In this document: piece by piece, positions 14,418-23,450 of the stretch | Position numbering within the stretch: position 1 is the stretch's first letter | Layout: every line of letters starts with the position of its first letter | From: a virus | IMG/VR virus record: IMGVR_UViG_3300018080_000062 | Location: 1 to 40,488 of that record | Reading direction: 5' to 3' (one strand) | Length of the DNA stretch: 40,488 nt | The notes under the pieces: generated by a model | What the model was told of the DNA's origin: nothing | Databases searched by the model: none | What the model saw: only the letters and a program-made list of their open reading frames with translations | Program-made: the position numbers and the translations under genes

Positions 14418-17045
14418 ATGATGGCTGATTTTTATGGGTACCAATCCCAACTCGACCAAATAGCTCAAGAAGAAGAAGAAACAAAGCGAAAAGAAGAAGA
14501 GGCTGAGCGCTTATTAGAAGAACATAGAGAGAGAAAACGACAAAAAGAAGAAGAAAAAGCTGCAAGAAAAGCAGAAGAAGCTGCAAAAGAAGAAGAAGAG
14601 CGAAAAGCAGGTACACTTGATCAGCCAGATGTATTAACCGAAGAAGAAAAGAAAGAGCTTATTCCCATTCCTACAGAAGAAGAGTTTGAAGAAAAAGAAA
14701 GAGAACTCTATGACTATGAAAAAGAAATGGAAGAGCACAAAAAAGAACTTGCCGACTATAAAGAACGACTCGCTGAACACAAAAAAGAAGTGTTCGAGAG
14801 AATTGCCCAAAAAGTAGAAGAAGAACGAAAAGAGCAAGAGAGAAAACAAAAAGAAGTTCCCTCTATTAAAGAAGCCTATAAAAAGGTAAAGACACCAGAA
14901 GATGCCGATAGACTTATAGATAAACTTCCAAACGAAACCAATATTAAAAAAAGAGAGAAACTTGAAAAAATAGCACTACAACCAAAAGTAGACAACCAAC
15001 AATTTGATGCCAAAGAAAAGGAAAAAGAAAGAAAATTAAGGGAGGCTGAGAGAGAGCTAGCTGAGGCAAAAAAAGAAGAGATAGAAAAAGATCTCATGCC
15101 TTTTTATAAGAAGACAACAAAGATGGCTCGTGGTTCTAATAGTGATAATGCTCGTTTAAAAAGAATTATGAAGCTTACAGAGAGTGGAAACGATTTGTCT
15201 GCTGCAAAAGCCACTCTTGCTGAATCTGTTGGAGATGCAATAGGGGTAGACTTAAGTGGTCTTGTAGATGTTGACCCACTAGAATTGAGAAGCTTAAGTA
15301 TTGATTTCATGAGAAATATTAAAGACACCATTGGAACATCTAATATTACAAACACAGAAGTTAATATGTATATGTCTACAATCCCCAATCTTATGCAGTC
15401 CCCCGAAGGAAGAATGCGTGTTGCACAAAACAACATGATAATGAACTATGGCAACGTCTTAAAGAAAAACGCAATGGATAAAATCATAGAAGACAACGAT
15501 GATGTTATTCCTGAAGACATAGAGCAACGCGTAGATGAAATGATTAAAGATAGAAAGGCCATGCTTAGCAAACTGTTTGTAGATGGAGTTAGTGATGCAA
15601 CCCAGGATGTTCCATTCCAAGCAATTAATCCAGAAAGACTAGAACGCATTGCTACATTTAAGAAGGAAGAGCCAGAAGTTGCAAAAGAATCGCCTGCAGA
15701 ATATATAACAAGGAGACGAGAAGAGCTTCGTGAAATGTCTGATAAAGAAGCTCGCCAAAAAGGAGTTGGAGTTGATAAAGAAATACAACGCCAGTCAGAT
15801 GCCAATCGTCTATCCTTGTCAGGTTTAAGCAAAAGTATTAAGACTCCACAAGACCTTGAGCGTTTTACAGATGCTATTAAATATTTGCCTGCCATGGATA
15901 AACAAGAGAACAGGGATAAAATGGCGAAATTTGTCATGCAGAAGAAGTTTGAAATGCTTGATAAAAAAGAACTTAAAGAAAGAAATGATGCAATCGAAAA
16001 AGAGTTTAAAGAGGCAGAAAAAAAACGATTTAAGGTTAGAGCTATTGAGGAAGATAGGGAGTATGCTGAGGAAAAGATGGCAGACAAGATTTCTCAAAGA
16101 ACTGGCATCCAAGATCCAGAAGAGCTTAAAAGACTATCAAAAAACCTCCTGACAAAAAAAGTCACACAAATGAAGAAGGATATTCAAGCAGCTGTTGAGA
16201 AAAAACTAGGTATGGGCAAGGATGAAAAGCCAACCAAGCAAACAAGAGAACGCTACATGAAAGAGACAAAAAAGCTCTCGCAGGAGCTTTTGAAGGCTCG
16301 ACAATCTGTTTTACAAGAAGCAAAACAAACAAGGGCTCAGGCTAGGGAAGAAAGAGCAAGAAAGCTTACTGAACAAAAGAAAGAGCTCCAAAAAGAAAAG
16401 AAAATAAAGAAAGAAACAGTCCCTTATTATAAAAAAATAAGAGAAATGACAGAGGCAACTGAAGCAGAATCTGATACTCTTAAAAGAATTTTAACCATTT
16501 CTGAGCTCGGAGATTTAAGCCATCCAACACGTATTGCTATAGTTAACAAACTTAAAAAAGGTGTACATGTCAGGTTCCCTTTTAAGTTTCATGCAGCTCT
16601 CGATTTAACACGTGCATTAACTGGTGATACACAAGAAATGCAGAAACTTGCTACTTCCTTTATGAAGAACGTTAAAGAAATACTTGGAACATCTAGAATT
16701 ACACAAAGCGAAATAGAAATGTACTTAAAGAGTGTTCCTAATGAAATGATGTCCAGAGAAGGAAGAAGGCGAATTATAAACCAAAAGCTTAGACTGAACA
16801 AAATAAATAAGCTTAGAAAAGACGCTGCTGATGCTGTTATTAAAGAATATGGCGGTCTTGGAAAAATAAAGCTTGATAAGCTAGAAAGAGAAATAGAAAA
16901 GCGAGTTAAGCCTAAAGAAGAAAAATTAATTCGTAAGTTTGAAGAAGCAATTCCTACAAAGTTTGTACGTCAAATAGTAGAAAGAGGTAAAAAGAAACGT
17001 AAGAAGCGTGGACCAAAGAAGCCAGAAACCCTTCTTTTTGGTTAG
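14418..17045 (+). CDS. large coiled-coil protein, putative internal virion protein
   Basis: 875 aa, extremely rich in Lys and Glu. The start may be ATG 14418 or 14421; GAGGTG lies just upstream. Residues 10-150 are a highly charged coiled coil. A domain occurs twice: around 228-345 (PFYKKTTKM, then FMRNIKDTIGTSNITNTEV, IPNLMQSPEGR) and around 667-790 (PYYKKIREM, then FMKNVKEILGTSRITQSEI, VPNEMMSREGR). Each is preceded by a related KTP(E/Q)D segment. The basic tail ends GKKKRKKRGPKK. Length, helicity and position match podoviral proteins that enter the cell with DNA; function inferred. Confidence 0.6.
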   Translation: MMADFYGYQSQLDQIAQEEEETKRKEEEAERLLEEHRERKRQKEEEKAARKAEEAAKEEEERKAGTLDQPDVLTEEEKKELIPIPTEEEFEEKERELYDYEKEMEEHKKELADYKERLAEHKKEVFERIAQKVEEERKEQERKQKEVPSIKEAYKKVKTPEDADRLIDKLPNETNIKKREKLEKIALQPKVDNQQFDAKEKEKERKLREAERELAEAKKEEIEKDLMPFYKKTTKMARGSNSDNARLKRIMKLTESGNDLSAAKATLAESVGDAIGVDLSGLVDVDPLELRSLSIDFMRNIKDTIGTSNITNTEVNMYMSTIPNLMQSPEGRMRVAQNNMIMNYGNVLKKNAMDKIIEDNDDVIPEDIEQRVDEMIKDRKAMLSKLFVDGVSDATQDVPFQAINPERLERIATFKKEEPEVAKESPAEYITRRREELREMSDKEARQKGVGVDKEIQRQSDANRLSLSGLSKSIKTPQDLERFTDAIKYLPAMDKQENRDKMAKFVMQKKFEMLDKKELKERNDAIEKEFKEAEKKRFKVRAIEEDREYAEEKMADKISQRTGIQDPEELKRLSKNLLTKKVTQMKKDIQAAVEKKLGMGKDEKPTKQTRERYMKETKKLSQELLKARQSVLQEAKQTRAQAREERARKLTEQKKELQKEKKIKKETVPYYKKIREMTEATEAESDTLKRILTISELGDLSHPTRIAIVNKLKKGVHVRFPFKFHAALDLTRALTGDTQEMQKLATSFMKNVKEILGTSRITQSEIEMYLKSVPNEMMSREGRRRIINQKLRLNKINKLRKDAADAVIKEYGGLGKIKLDKLEREIEKRVKPKEEKLIRKFEEAIPTKFVRQIVERGKKKRKKRGPKKPETLLFG

Positions 17046-17200
17046 CCTTCTAAATCTCTTTCTCTTTGCATTGCTTCAAATATTAATTTGATCACGTATC
17101 TAGTCATTGTTATATTTCGTCGTTGAGCCATTAACTTTACCTGATTAAATAGAACGGTTGGCAAATCAATTGTCAGCCGTTTTCGTCCTTTTCTAGGCAT
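17042..17200 (-). CDS. ribbon-helix-helix DNA-binding protein, 52 aa
   Basis: Short leftward gene starting MPRKGRKRLTIDLPTVLF, with GGAGAC ahead of the ATG. The pattern of a basic arm, a strand RLTIDLP and two helices (VLFNQVKLMAQRRN, then TMTRYVIKLIFEAMQRER) is that of CopG/Arc-type repressors. It overlaps the end of the large coiled-coil gene by four bases on the opposite strand. A palindrome at 17232-17245 lies in its upstream region and may be its own operator. A regulator of the fibre operon, of itself, or both is likely. Confidence 0.75.
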   Translation of the reverse strand: MPRKGRKRLTIDLPTVLFNQVKLMAQRRNITMTRYVIKLIFEAMQRERDLEG

Positions 17201-17231
17201 ATTCGTCTCCTATGTTTTTTATATGTCACCA

Positions 17232-17245
17232 TTTGTACGTACAAA
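17232..17245. promoter_or_regulatory. 14-bp palindrome, candidate operator
   Basis: TTTGTACGTACAAA is a perfect palindrome. On the minus strand it overlaps a weak -35 (TTGTAC or TTTGTA), with TATAAA about 16 bases downstream and then GGAGAC and the ATG of the ribbon-helix-helix gene. Arc/CopG-type proteins bind such palindromes, so autoregulation is plausible. The remaining gap up to 17330 is AT-rich with a possible rightward -10 (GATAAT near 17295). Confidence 0.55.
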
Positions 17246-17329
17246 AGTAAAGTTTTTTATATATTTCTACTGTTAGAAACTATTAACTTTGATTGATAAT
17301 ATTTTTTTAATCCTTATAAGGAGTAGAAA

Positions 17330-19432
17330 ATGGCAGTCGATAGACAGTTTAGAAATAGAGTTTACGGTATTGGTGATACAACATTTGATTTGCCACCAGA
17401 GCCAATCGTAGCTCAAAGAGCTCCAACGGCATCAGACAGGGCACAAATAGGTTCTATCTGGATTGATCAAACTACAGAGAATGGATATATTCTTGTTGCA
17501 GTTGCAGCAAATGTGTCTTCGTGGCAAATTATGACCGCAGAAGGAACAGGGGGAACCGATGGACAGGTCCTGATTGGATCAACAGCATCCGATCCAGATT
17601 GGGCGAATATAACGTCTACTGGCGGTACTCTGGTTATAACTAACGGCTCAAACACTATTAATATGGAAGTTTCTGGTGCTACAACGAGTTCTTTCCCAAC
17701 GGATTCTGGTACAGCAAATCCATTGCTTGGTGCTACTAATATTGCGGGTGGAACAAATATAAATACAGCGGGTGCAGGAAACTCTGTAACAGTTAACTTG
17801 GATGCAAGTCCTTCCGTTGCTGGTTCCATAACAGTGGGCGATACTCTAACCATGTCTGCTGGAACTTGCACAATTACCGCAGATGATAACACAGCGGACG
17901 TAATTTACTTACATGCAGACGGCGGAACTTCAGAAACTATAAGGCTTCATGCTGACCAAGGAACAGGCGTTGCTTCGATTGGTCTTATTTCTGATGTTGG
18001 GGGAATTACCCTTGATTCAGGATTAGCTTCTGCTGATGCAATTAATATAGACGCATCTAACGCAGCTGGAGGAATCGATATAGACTTTGGCTCAGGAGGA
18101 TGTGCTGTAGATGGTGCAAACGGAGCATTCACACTTCAGACTGGAACGGGAGCTATAAATCTTGGCGCAGATGCCGCAGCGAAAGCAATCACGATAGGAA
18201 ACGCGACTGGTGCGAGCTCTGTTACAGTTGATGTAGGAACTGGAACTGCAAGCTTTGGTGCTTCTGCCACAGCACACGCTACAGTAATTGGGGGAACAAA
18301 CACAACCAGCTCGACCACAGTTCAATCTGGAACCGGTGACCTAACAATGACATCTACAGACGCTGTAACCATCGATGGGGTAGGTGTTGTAGAAATTAAT
18401 TCTTCTGGTGGAATTATAGGCATTGGTAATGATGCAGTAGCACAAAATATAAACGTGGGCACAGGCGCCGCAGCCCGAGTTATCACGATAGGAAACGTTT
18501 CTGGCGCATCTCAAGTTGTATTAAATTCAGGAACAGCTGGCATCGCTCTGGCTTCAACCGGTGCTGGTGATATTACGATTGATTCAGATGATACTCTTCT
18601 CCTTGACGCCGATGGGGTACTGGAACTTAATTCTAGTGCTGGCATTATTGGCATTGGTAACGACGCTGATGCTTTTGGAATAAACATAGGAACGGGCGCA
18701 GCTCAAAGAGATATAGTTATTGGTAATGGTACTGGAACCACAAGTTTCACGCTTAATGCTGGAACCGGTGCTGTAGACATAGGGGCAAATGCGGTTGCTC
18801 ACACCCTAACTTTAGGAAACGTGACTGGCGCGACTCAAGTTGACGTCAATACTGGAACCGGTGGCTTTAACGTTGCTACAACGGGAACAGGTGATATTAC
18901 ACTTGATTCTGACGACACGATGTTGTTGGATGCAGACGGTGTCCTTGAACTTAACTCGAGTGCAGGCGCTATTAATATTGGTAATGATGGCGATGCTCAA
19001 CCTGTTAATATTTGTACAGGTGCAGCAGCTCGTGATTTGACTTTAGGTTCGACCAACACCACCTCCTCAACCACTGTACAGTCTGGAACAGGGGGTATTT
19101 CTATAGAGGCAGCTGGTATAGTTGATATGGTTCCAGCTACAGCTACGGTTGCTGGCGTAGGCCTAACAATTAATGCCAACGTTGGTGTTGCAACCTTTAC
19201 AGGTCAAACAACAGCAAGTGCAGCTTCGCAGGTGTTTACCATTACAAATAGTGTAGCCACAGTTGGGTCTGCAATACTCGTTAGCGCAGCCAACTTGGGT
19301 GCGAACGATGCTCAAATGACTATAACTCGTGTAACTCCGGCAGCTGGTTCATTTACAGTAACACTTACAAACAATGGAGCAGCGGCTCTTAATGGCGATG
19401 TTCTCATTACATTCTGGATAATAGCTGCTTAA
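17330..19432 (+). CDS. long repetitive tail fibre protein
   Basis: 700 aa, RBS AAGGAGTAGAA. The N-terminal about 70 residues (RAPTASDRAQIGSIWID, then SSWQIM) form an anchor-like domain also seen at the start of the 25748-27520 protein. The rest is a chain of Gly/Ala/Thr/Ser beta repeats, with recurrent units such as LLDADGVLELNSSAG, GIGNDA and TGAAARVITIGN(V/G)SG. Paired repeats are almost identical in protein but use different codons. The C-terminus (about 600-700) is a separate beta-domain. It probably forms a thin trimeric fibre shaft. Confidence 0.7.
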   Translation: MAVDRQFRNRVYGIGDTTFDLPPEPIVAQRAPTASDRAQIGSIWIDQTTENGYILVAVAANVSSWQIMTAEGTGGTDGQVLIGSTASDPDWANITSTGGTLVITNGSNTINMEVSGATTSSFPTDSGTANPLLGATNIAGGTNINTAGAGNSVTVNLDASPSVAGSITVGDTLTMSAGTCTITADDNTADVIYLHADGGTSETIRLHADQGTGVASIGLISDVGGITLDSGLASADAINIDASNAAGGIDIDFGSGGCAVDGANGAFTLQTGTGAINLGADAAAKAITIGNATGASSVTVDVGTGTASFGASATAHATVIGGTNTTSSTTVQSGTGDLTMTSTDAVTIDGVGVVEINSSGGIIGIGNDAVAQNINVGTGAAARVITIGNVSGASQVVLNSGTAGIALASTGAGDITIDSDDTLLLDADGVLELNSSAGIIGIGNDADAFGINIGTGAAQRDIVIGNGTGTTSFTLNAGTGAVDIGANAVAHTLTLGNVTGATQVDVNTGTGGFNVATTGTGDITLDSDDTMLLDADGVLELNSSAGAINIGNDGDAQPVNICTGAAARDLTLGSTNTTSSTTVQSGTGGISIEAAGIVDMVPATATVAGVGLTINANVGVATFTGQTTASAASQVFTITNSVATVGSAILVSAANLGANDAQMTITRVTPAAGSFTVTLTNNGAAALNGDVLITFWIIAA

Positions 19433-19448
19433 CGGTAAATATTGAGAG

Positions 19449-19476
19449 GGACGGCCTATTGTATTGTGGGCCGTCC
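19449..19476 (+). other. 8-bp GC-rich hairpin after fibre gene
   Basis: GGACGGCC (19449-19456) pairs perfectly with GGCCGTCC (19469-19476) around a 12-base loop. No T run follows, so it may act as an RNA stability or processing element, or a weak terminator, between the 700-aa fibre gene and the small genes from 19533. Confidence 0.6.
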
Positions 19477-19532
19477 TTAGAAATTATATTCTATTACGTG
19501 ACAATATTATTAACTTCCAAAAAAGGGTCAAT

Positions 19533-19757
19533 ATGACAAGAAAAGCGATGGTAAGGCTTGAAGTAAAAAAAGGCGACAACTTATATGAATTCATCATGCC
19601 AGTGGGCTCTCCTTTTGGTGAGGCTTACGATTCAGCCTTTGATTTCCTTCAAGAAATCTCTACGATGGCAAAAGAAGCAGTAGATAAATCAAAGCGAGAT
19701 GAAATTATGGCCGAAGTAGAAAAAGCCAAAAAAGAAGAAAAAAAAGAAGAAGAATAA
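19533..19757 (+). CDS. hypothetical small charged protein, 74 aa
   Basis: ATG 19533 is preceded by AAAGGG and is chosen over upstream in-frame codons. A beta/alpha core (MVRLEVKKGDNLYEFIMPVG, FGEAYDSAFDFLQEI) is followed by a Lys/Glu-only tail. It is placed between fibre genes. It may be a fibre assembly helper, but nothing in the sequence proves this. Confidence 0.6.
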   Translation: MTRKAMVRLEVKKGDNLYEFIMPVGSPFGEAYDSAFDFLQEISTMAKEAVDKSKRDEIMAEVEKAKKEEKKEEE

Positions 19758-19783
19758 GAAGCAAACCTCAATAAGGGGGATTA

Positions 19784-20104
19784 ATGAATTATTTAAATCA
19801 AATTGCAATCTCCTCCATAGACTCAGCAACCTTTACTGGAAACTTACAGGCAATTAATAGTGCCGGATTGCCAAATTCATGTTTTAAAATACGAATGGTG
19901 AATGATAGTGATAGAGATGTCACTATCAGTTTTGATGGCACAACAAACCACGACTTTTTAAGGTCTGGCGATACATATGAATTAAACTTATTATCTGGAA
20001 ATCTACCCAATGATTATGGTGTAAGAGTAAGGCAGGGCACTGTAATGTATGTATCAGGGTTAGCTGGTGGCTCGGGTCTTGTCTATTTGTCTGGATACTA
20101 TTAA
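19784..20104 (+). CDS. small beta-sandwich virion protein (paralogue A)
   Basis: 106 aa, RBS AAGGGGG. Almost entirely beta. The pattern VNDSDRDVTISFDGTTNHDF, GDTYELNL, GVRVRQGTVMYV, SGLVYLSGYY is shared with the following gene (20120-20458), so the two are tandem duplicates. Position among fibre genes suggests a fibre-attachment or decoration protein. Confidence 0.65.
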   Translation: MNYLNQIAISSIDSATFTGNLQAINSAGLPNSCFKIRMVNDSDRDVTISFDGTTNHDFLRSGDTYELNLLSGNLPNDYGVRVRQGTVMYVSGLAGGSGLVYLSGYY

Positions 20105-20119
20105 TAAAAAAGGAATAGA

Positions 20120-20458
20120 ATGGCACAATCGATACGTTTAGTTCCAGAAACCGTACGGAGCTTAGCCTTTGGTTCAATTGGCGCAGCTTACATGGGTGTT
20201 GGAACTGCTTTTGATAATCCAGTTAGAATACTGGTAATTCAAAATTTAACAGATACCTCACTAATGTTTTCTTGGGATGGAGTGAATGATCATATTCCAT
20301 TGGCTCGCGACGGTTATATTCTTCTAGACGTATCATCCAACAAGAATAGAGAACATGGTCTTTATATTGCAGAAGGTACAAGGATTTATGTAAAAGAAAT
20401 AGTAACCCCAACCAGTGGCTCAGTCTATGTGTCAGTCTTCTATGGTTATAACGATTAG
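20120..20458 (+). CDS. small beta-sandwich virion protein (paralogue B)
   Basis: 112 aa, RBS AAAGGA. Shares with the preceding protein the order IQNLTDTSLMFSWDGVNDH, then GYILLDVSSN, GLYIAEGTRIYV, SGSVYVSVFYGYND. The two genes are 15 bases apart. The family name is unknown. Retention of two diverged copies suggests they form a hetero-oligomer or bind two different fibres. Confidence 0.65.
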   Translation: MAQSIRLVPETVRSLAFGSIGAAYMGVGTAFDNPVRILVIQNLTDTSLMFSWDGVNDHIPLARDGYILLDVSSNKNREHGLYIAEGTRIYVKEIVTPTSGSVYVSVFYGYND

Positions 20459-20466
20459 GAGATATT

Positions 20467-23247
20467 ATGTCACAAATGGGTAAATTTATAAATGCAGCAT
20501 CAATAGGAGCTGTTGGCACATTGACAGGAAACGTTGGGGGCGCTGTCAGTCCTGACGGCGTTTCTAATATAGATATAGTTGGATCTGGAGCGATTACAGT
20601 TACTGGTAATCCAGCAGCATGGACTTTAACAATTACTGTAGATGATGCAACCACAGCGCAAAAAGGTGTTGTTGAGTTGGCTACAAATGCTGAAACCATC
20701 GCAGGAGCTTCTGCAACTTTAGCAGTTACACCCGCCAGTCTAGAGGCAAAGCTAGGAGTTTTAACAGCAAATGCGGTTCCATATGGAGCTGGAACTGGCG
20801 CAGCTATGAGTTGGGCCGGACCCGGAACAGACGGAGAGCTTCTAATAGGCGCAACAGCAGGCGCGCCGGATTTTGCTTCACTTACATCAACAGATGGAAC
20901 AATAAGTTTCACGACAGGAGCAAACTCTTTAGATCTTTCTTCTGTTGGATTAGATCAAGATCAAATTATTTACTTTGGCAAACACGGTAATGATGCGAAC
21001 GACGGCCTTACTATTGAAAAAGCAAAATTAACTATTGGTTCAGCAATTACCGCCGCAACTGCATTGGTTCCAGGGGCTGCAAATAGAATAGCTATTGTTG
21101 CCTTTGATGATGGAACATACACAGAAAATATTACATTGCCACAATATGTTGATTTGAACGCGCCAAACATAACAATATCTGGAACAATTGTTGCTGCTGA
21201 CGATACCTGTATTGATATAGGTTTCTTAATTGTTGCGACAGGAACTGTTGGATTAACCAAATCAGCTGGAACAAGCTACTGTAATGCAAAAATTAATAAT
21301 ATTACCTGCTCTGGAAACGGAATTGGTGTCCTGGCAACGGCAGGCTTTATAAATATAGCCTTCAAGCAATTATATGTTGAAGATGGAGCAGGTATTGGTG
21401 ACCTTTCTTCTGCTTTGTCACATATACATATTCAAGGCGGAGATATTTATATAACAGGAACAGGTTTAGCTGTAGGGCGAGCAAATGCAGGAACGATAGT
21501 TGGACGTGTTGACCATATATTAGACACTGGCGCTGGAAGTGGTACAGGTATAGCCATATTAAGTGGAACTATAGACCTTAATGTGTCTCTTATTGATAAT
21601 AATGTTGCATATAATGTTAATGGTGCAGCATCGGAGCTTCGTTTAGTCGCTAATGAAATTATAGGTACTAGGACTGTGGCTGCTGGTGGTACTGCGAAAG
21701 TTTGGGTTCCTCCAACGGAAATGACCAATGGAGAGCTTATAATTGGCTCTACCGGGACCGATCCTGCGGTAGCCTCTCTTACATCTTCAGGCTCTACTAT
21801 TACGTTTACTCCAGGTGCAGGAACTTTAAATCTTGAGACTGCTGGTTCAATAGCTGGTTCGTTTCCAACGGATTCTGGAACAGCTACCCCGGCAGCGGGT
21901 GCATTGACTGTGGCAGGAGGTGACAATATAGATACGTCTGGGGCTGGTTCAACCGTTACTATAGCGGTAAGTTCAGCAGTTTGCGATTCGGCAGCTGGTG
22001 ATGCTGGAACCGCTACACCGGCGGCTGGCGTACTTACCATAGCTGGAGGAACAAACGTTACTACATCAGCGGCAGGCTCTACAGTAACAATTAACGCAGC
22101 AGGTGCAGGTGGCCCTGAGTTTGCAGATAATGTGTTTAGAGTTTATGACAATGGTGATAACACGAAAAAAGTTGCGTTTGAATGCTCGGGTGTTACTACA
22201 TCAACGGTTAGAACATGGACAGTAGATGATAGAGACATAGACTTTGACGCAGTTGCAACATCTATACCTACTGACTCTGGAACAGCTACCCCAGCAGCAG
22301 GAGCATTTACCATTGCAGGTGGAACAAATATTACAACATCTGCTTCTGGCTCAACGGTAACTATTACTTCTTCCGCTGGCGGCCCAGAATTTACGGACGA
22401 CACATTTAGGATTATAGATGATGGCGATAATACTAAAAAATTAGCATTTCAAGCGTCTGGAATAACAACTTCTACCACCAGAACATGGACCATAGATGAT
22501 AGAAATATAGACTTTGATGCGGTTACTGACAGTGCAGCAACTGACTCTGGAACAGCCACCCCAGCAGCAGGAGTTTTGACTATTGCAGGTGGCGATAATA
22601 TAGACACTTCTGGAGCAGGATCAACCGTTACGGTGGCTGTCGGGTCTGCCGTGTGTGATTCAGCAGCAACTGACTCTGGAACGGCTACTCCGGCTGCGGG
22701 CGTGTTAACTATTGCGGGCGGCGATAACATAGACACCTCTGGAGCTGGCTCAACGGTTACTGTGGCTGTTGGCTCAGCTGTATGTGACTCAGCGGCAACT
22801 GATTCTGGAACAGCAACACCATCGTCTGGTGTACTTACTTTTGCAGGAGGAACCAATGTTACAACCTCGGGAGCCGGTTCGACTGTTACAATTAATGCTT
22901 CTGGCGGTGGCGGTGGGCTTACTTGGAATGAGGTTACCGGTACATCTCAGGCTGCTTCGGTTGATAATGGTTACATTACAAATAACGCTTCTCTCGTTAC
23001 TGTTACTCTCCCTGACACAGCGGCGCTAGGCTCTGTTGTTAGAATTTGTGGCAAAGGAGCAGGAGGCTGGAAACTAGCTCAAAATGCATCAGAAAGTATT
23101 ATTTGGGATGAAGACACATCAACTACTGTTGGTACGGGTGGTTCTTTACAATCTTCAGATGATTATGACGCAGTTGAAGTTCTTTGTACGGTAGCAAATA
23201 CAACATGGACAGTTATTAGTTCTAAGGGAAATATAACCATAGTGTAG
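20467..23247 (+). CDS. large modular tail fibre/spike protein
   Basis: 926 aa, RBS AGGAGATATT. N-terminal beta repeats with VELATNAETIAGASATLAVT are followed by a beta-helix-like region (about 170-400: QIIYFGKHGNDANDGLTIEK, typical of right-handed beta-helix proteins). Six copies follow of a repeat containing SGTATPAAGxLTxAGGxN (about 470-815), interrupted by two copies of a GPEFxDxxFR...RTWTxDDRxIDFDA module. The C-terminal domain (about 820-926) is a separate beta fold. It probably binds or cleaves a surface glycan; no catalytic residues were identified. Confidence 0.7.
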   Translation: MSQMGKFINAASIGAVGTLTGNVGGAVSPDGVSNIDIVGSGAITVTGNPAAWTLTITVDDATTAQKGVVELATNAETIAGASATLAVTPASLEAKLGVLTANAVPYGAGTGAAMSWAGPGTDGELLIGATAGAPDFASLTSTDGTISFTTGANSLDLSSVGLDQDQIIYFGKHGNDANDGLTIEKAKLTIGSAITAATALVPGAANRIAIVAFDDGTYTENITLPQYVDLNAPNITISGTIVAADDTCIDIGFLIVATGTVGLTKSAGTSYCNAKINNITCSGNGIGVLATAGFINIAFKQLYVEDGAGIGDLSSALSHIHIQGGDIYITGTGLAVGRANAGTIVGRVDHILDTGAGSGTGIAILSGTIDLNVSLIDNNVAYNVNGAASELRLVANEIIGTRTVAAGGTAKVWVPPTEMTNGELIIGSTGTDPAVASLTSSGSTITFTPGAGTLNLETAGSIAGSFPTDSGTATPAAGALTVAGGDNIDTSGAGSTVTIAVSSAVCDSAAGDAGTATPAAGVLTIAGGTNVTTSAAGSTVTINAAGAGGPEFADNVFRVYDNGDNTKKVAFECSGVTTSTVRTWTVDDRDIDFDAVATSIPTDSGTATPAAGAFTIAGGTNITTSASGSTVTITSSAGGPEFTDDTFRIIDDGDNTKKLAFQASGITTSTTRTWTIDDRNIDFDAVTDSAATDSGTATPAAGVLTIAGGDNIDTSGAGSTVTVAVGSAVCDSAATDSGTATPAAGVLTIAGGDNIDTSGAGSTVTVAVGSAVCDSAATDSGTATPSSGVLTFAGGTNVTTSGAGSTVTINASGGGGGLTWNEVTGTSQAASVDNGYITNNASLVTVTLPDTAALGSVVRICGKGAGGWKLAQNASESIIWDEDTSTTVGTGGSLQSSDDYDAVEVLCTVANTTWTVISSKGNITIV
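22534..22791 (+). repeat. two tandem 129-bp codon-diversified repeats
   Basis: Units 22534-22662 and 22663-22791 encode the same 43 residues with no amino-acid change, yet 23 of 43 codons differ, all at the third position (for example ACA/ACG, CCA/CCG, GGA/GGC, TCT/TCA). Further related copies flank them on both sides within the 926-aa fibre gene. Confidence 0.9.
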
Positions 23248-23255
23248 GAGAAGGT

Positions 23256-23450
23256 ATGATTAAATTAGTTGGAATTCTTGTGGTTGGTGCAGCAGTAGTT
23301 GTTGGTGTTGCCTCTCGTTTTATATTTAAAAAAACAGACAATATAGTTGAGGAAACTGCCGAACGAATCATTAAAGAAAAGACAGGTTTTGATGTTGACC
23401 TAAGTCCTGACACAAAGGAGAAGGATGGCAAAAATAAACGCGATAAATAA
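23256..23450 (+). CDS. small single-pass membrane protein
   Basis: 64 aa, RBS AGGAGAAGG. One N-terminal transmembrane helix (about 3-22: KLVGILVVGAAVVVGVAS) is followed by a charged helix (DNIVEETAERIIKEKTG) and a Lys/Asp-rich tail. It overlaps the next gene by 26 bases. A pinholin-like or fibre-assembly membrane factor is conceivable, but no family is recognised. Confidence 0.65.
   Translation: MIKLVGILVVGAAVVVGVASRFIFKKTDNIVEETAERIIKEKTGFDVDLSPDTKEKDGKNKRDK

Noticed and set aside
21447-22040. Long leftward open frames opposite the fibre genes (also around 22449-22856, 20223-20912 and 15446-16087)
   Set aside because: They lie fully antisense to well-supported genes, lack ribosome sites and give low-complexity Pro/Val/Ser-rich products that mirror the codon bias of the sense strand.
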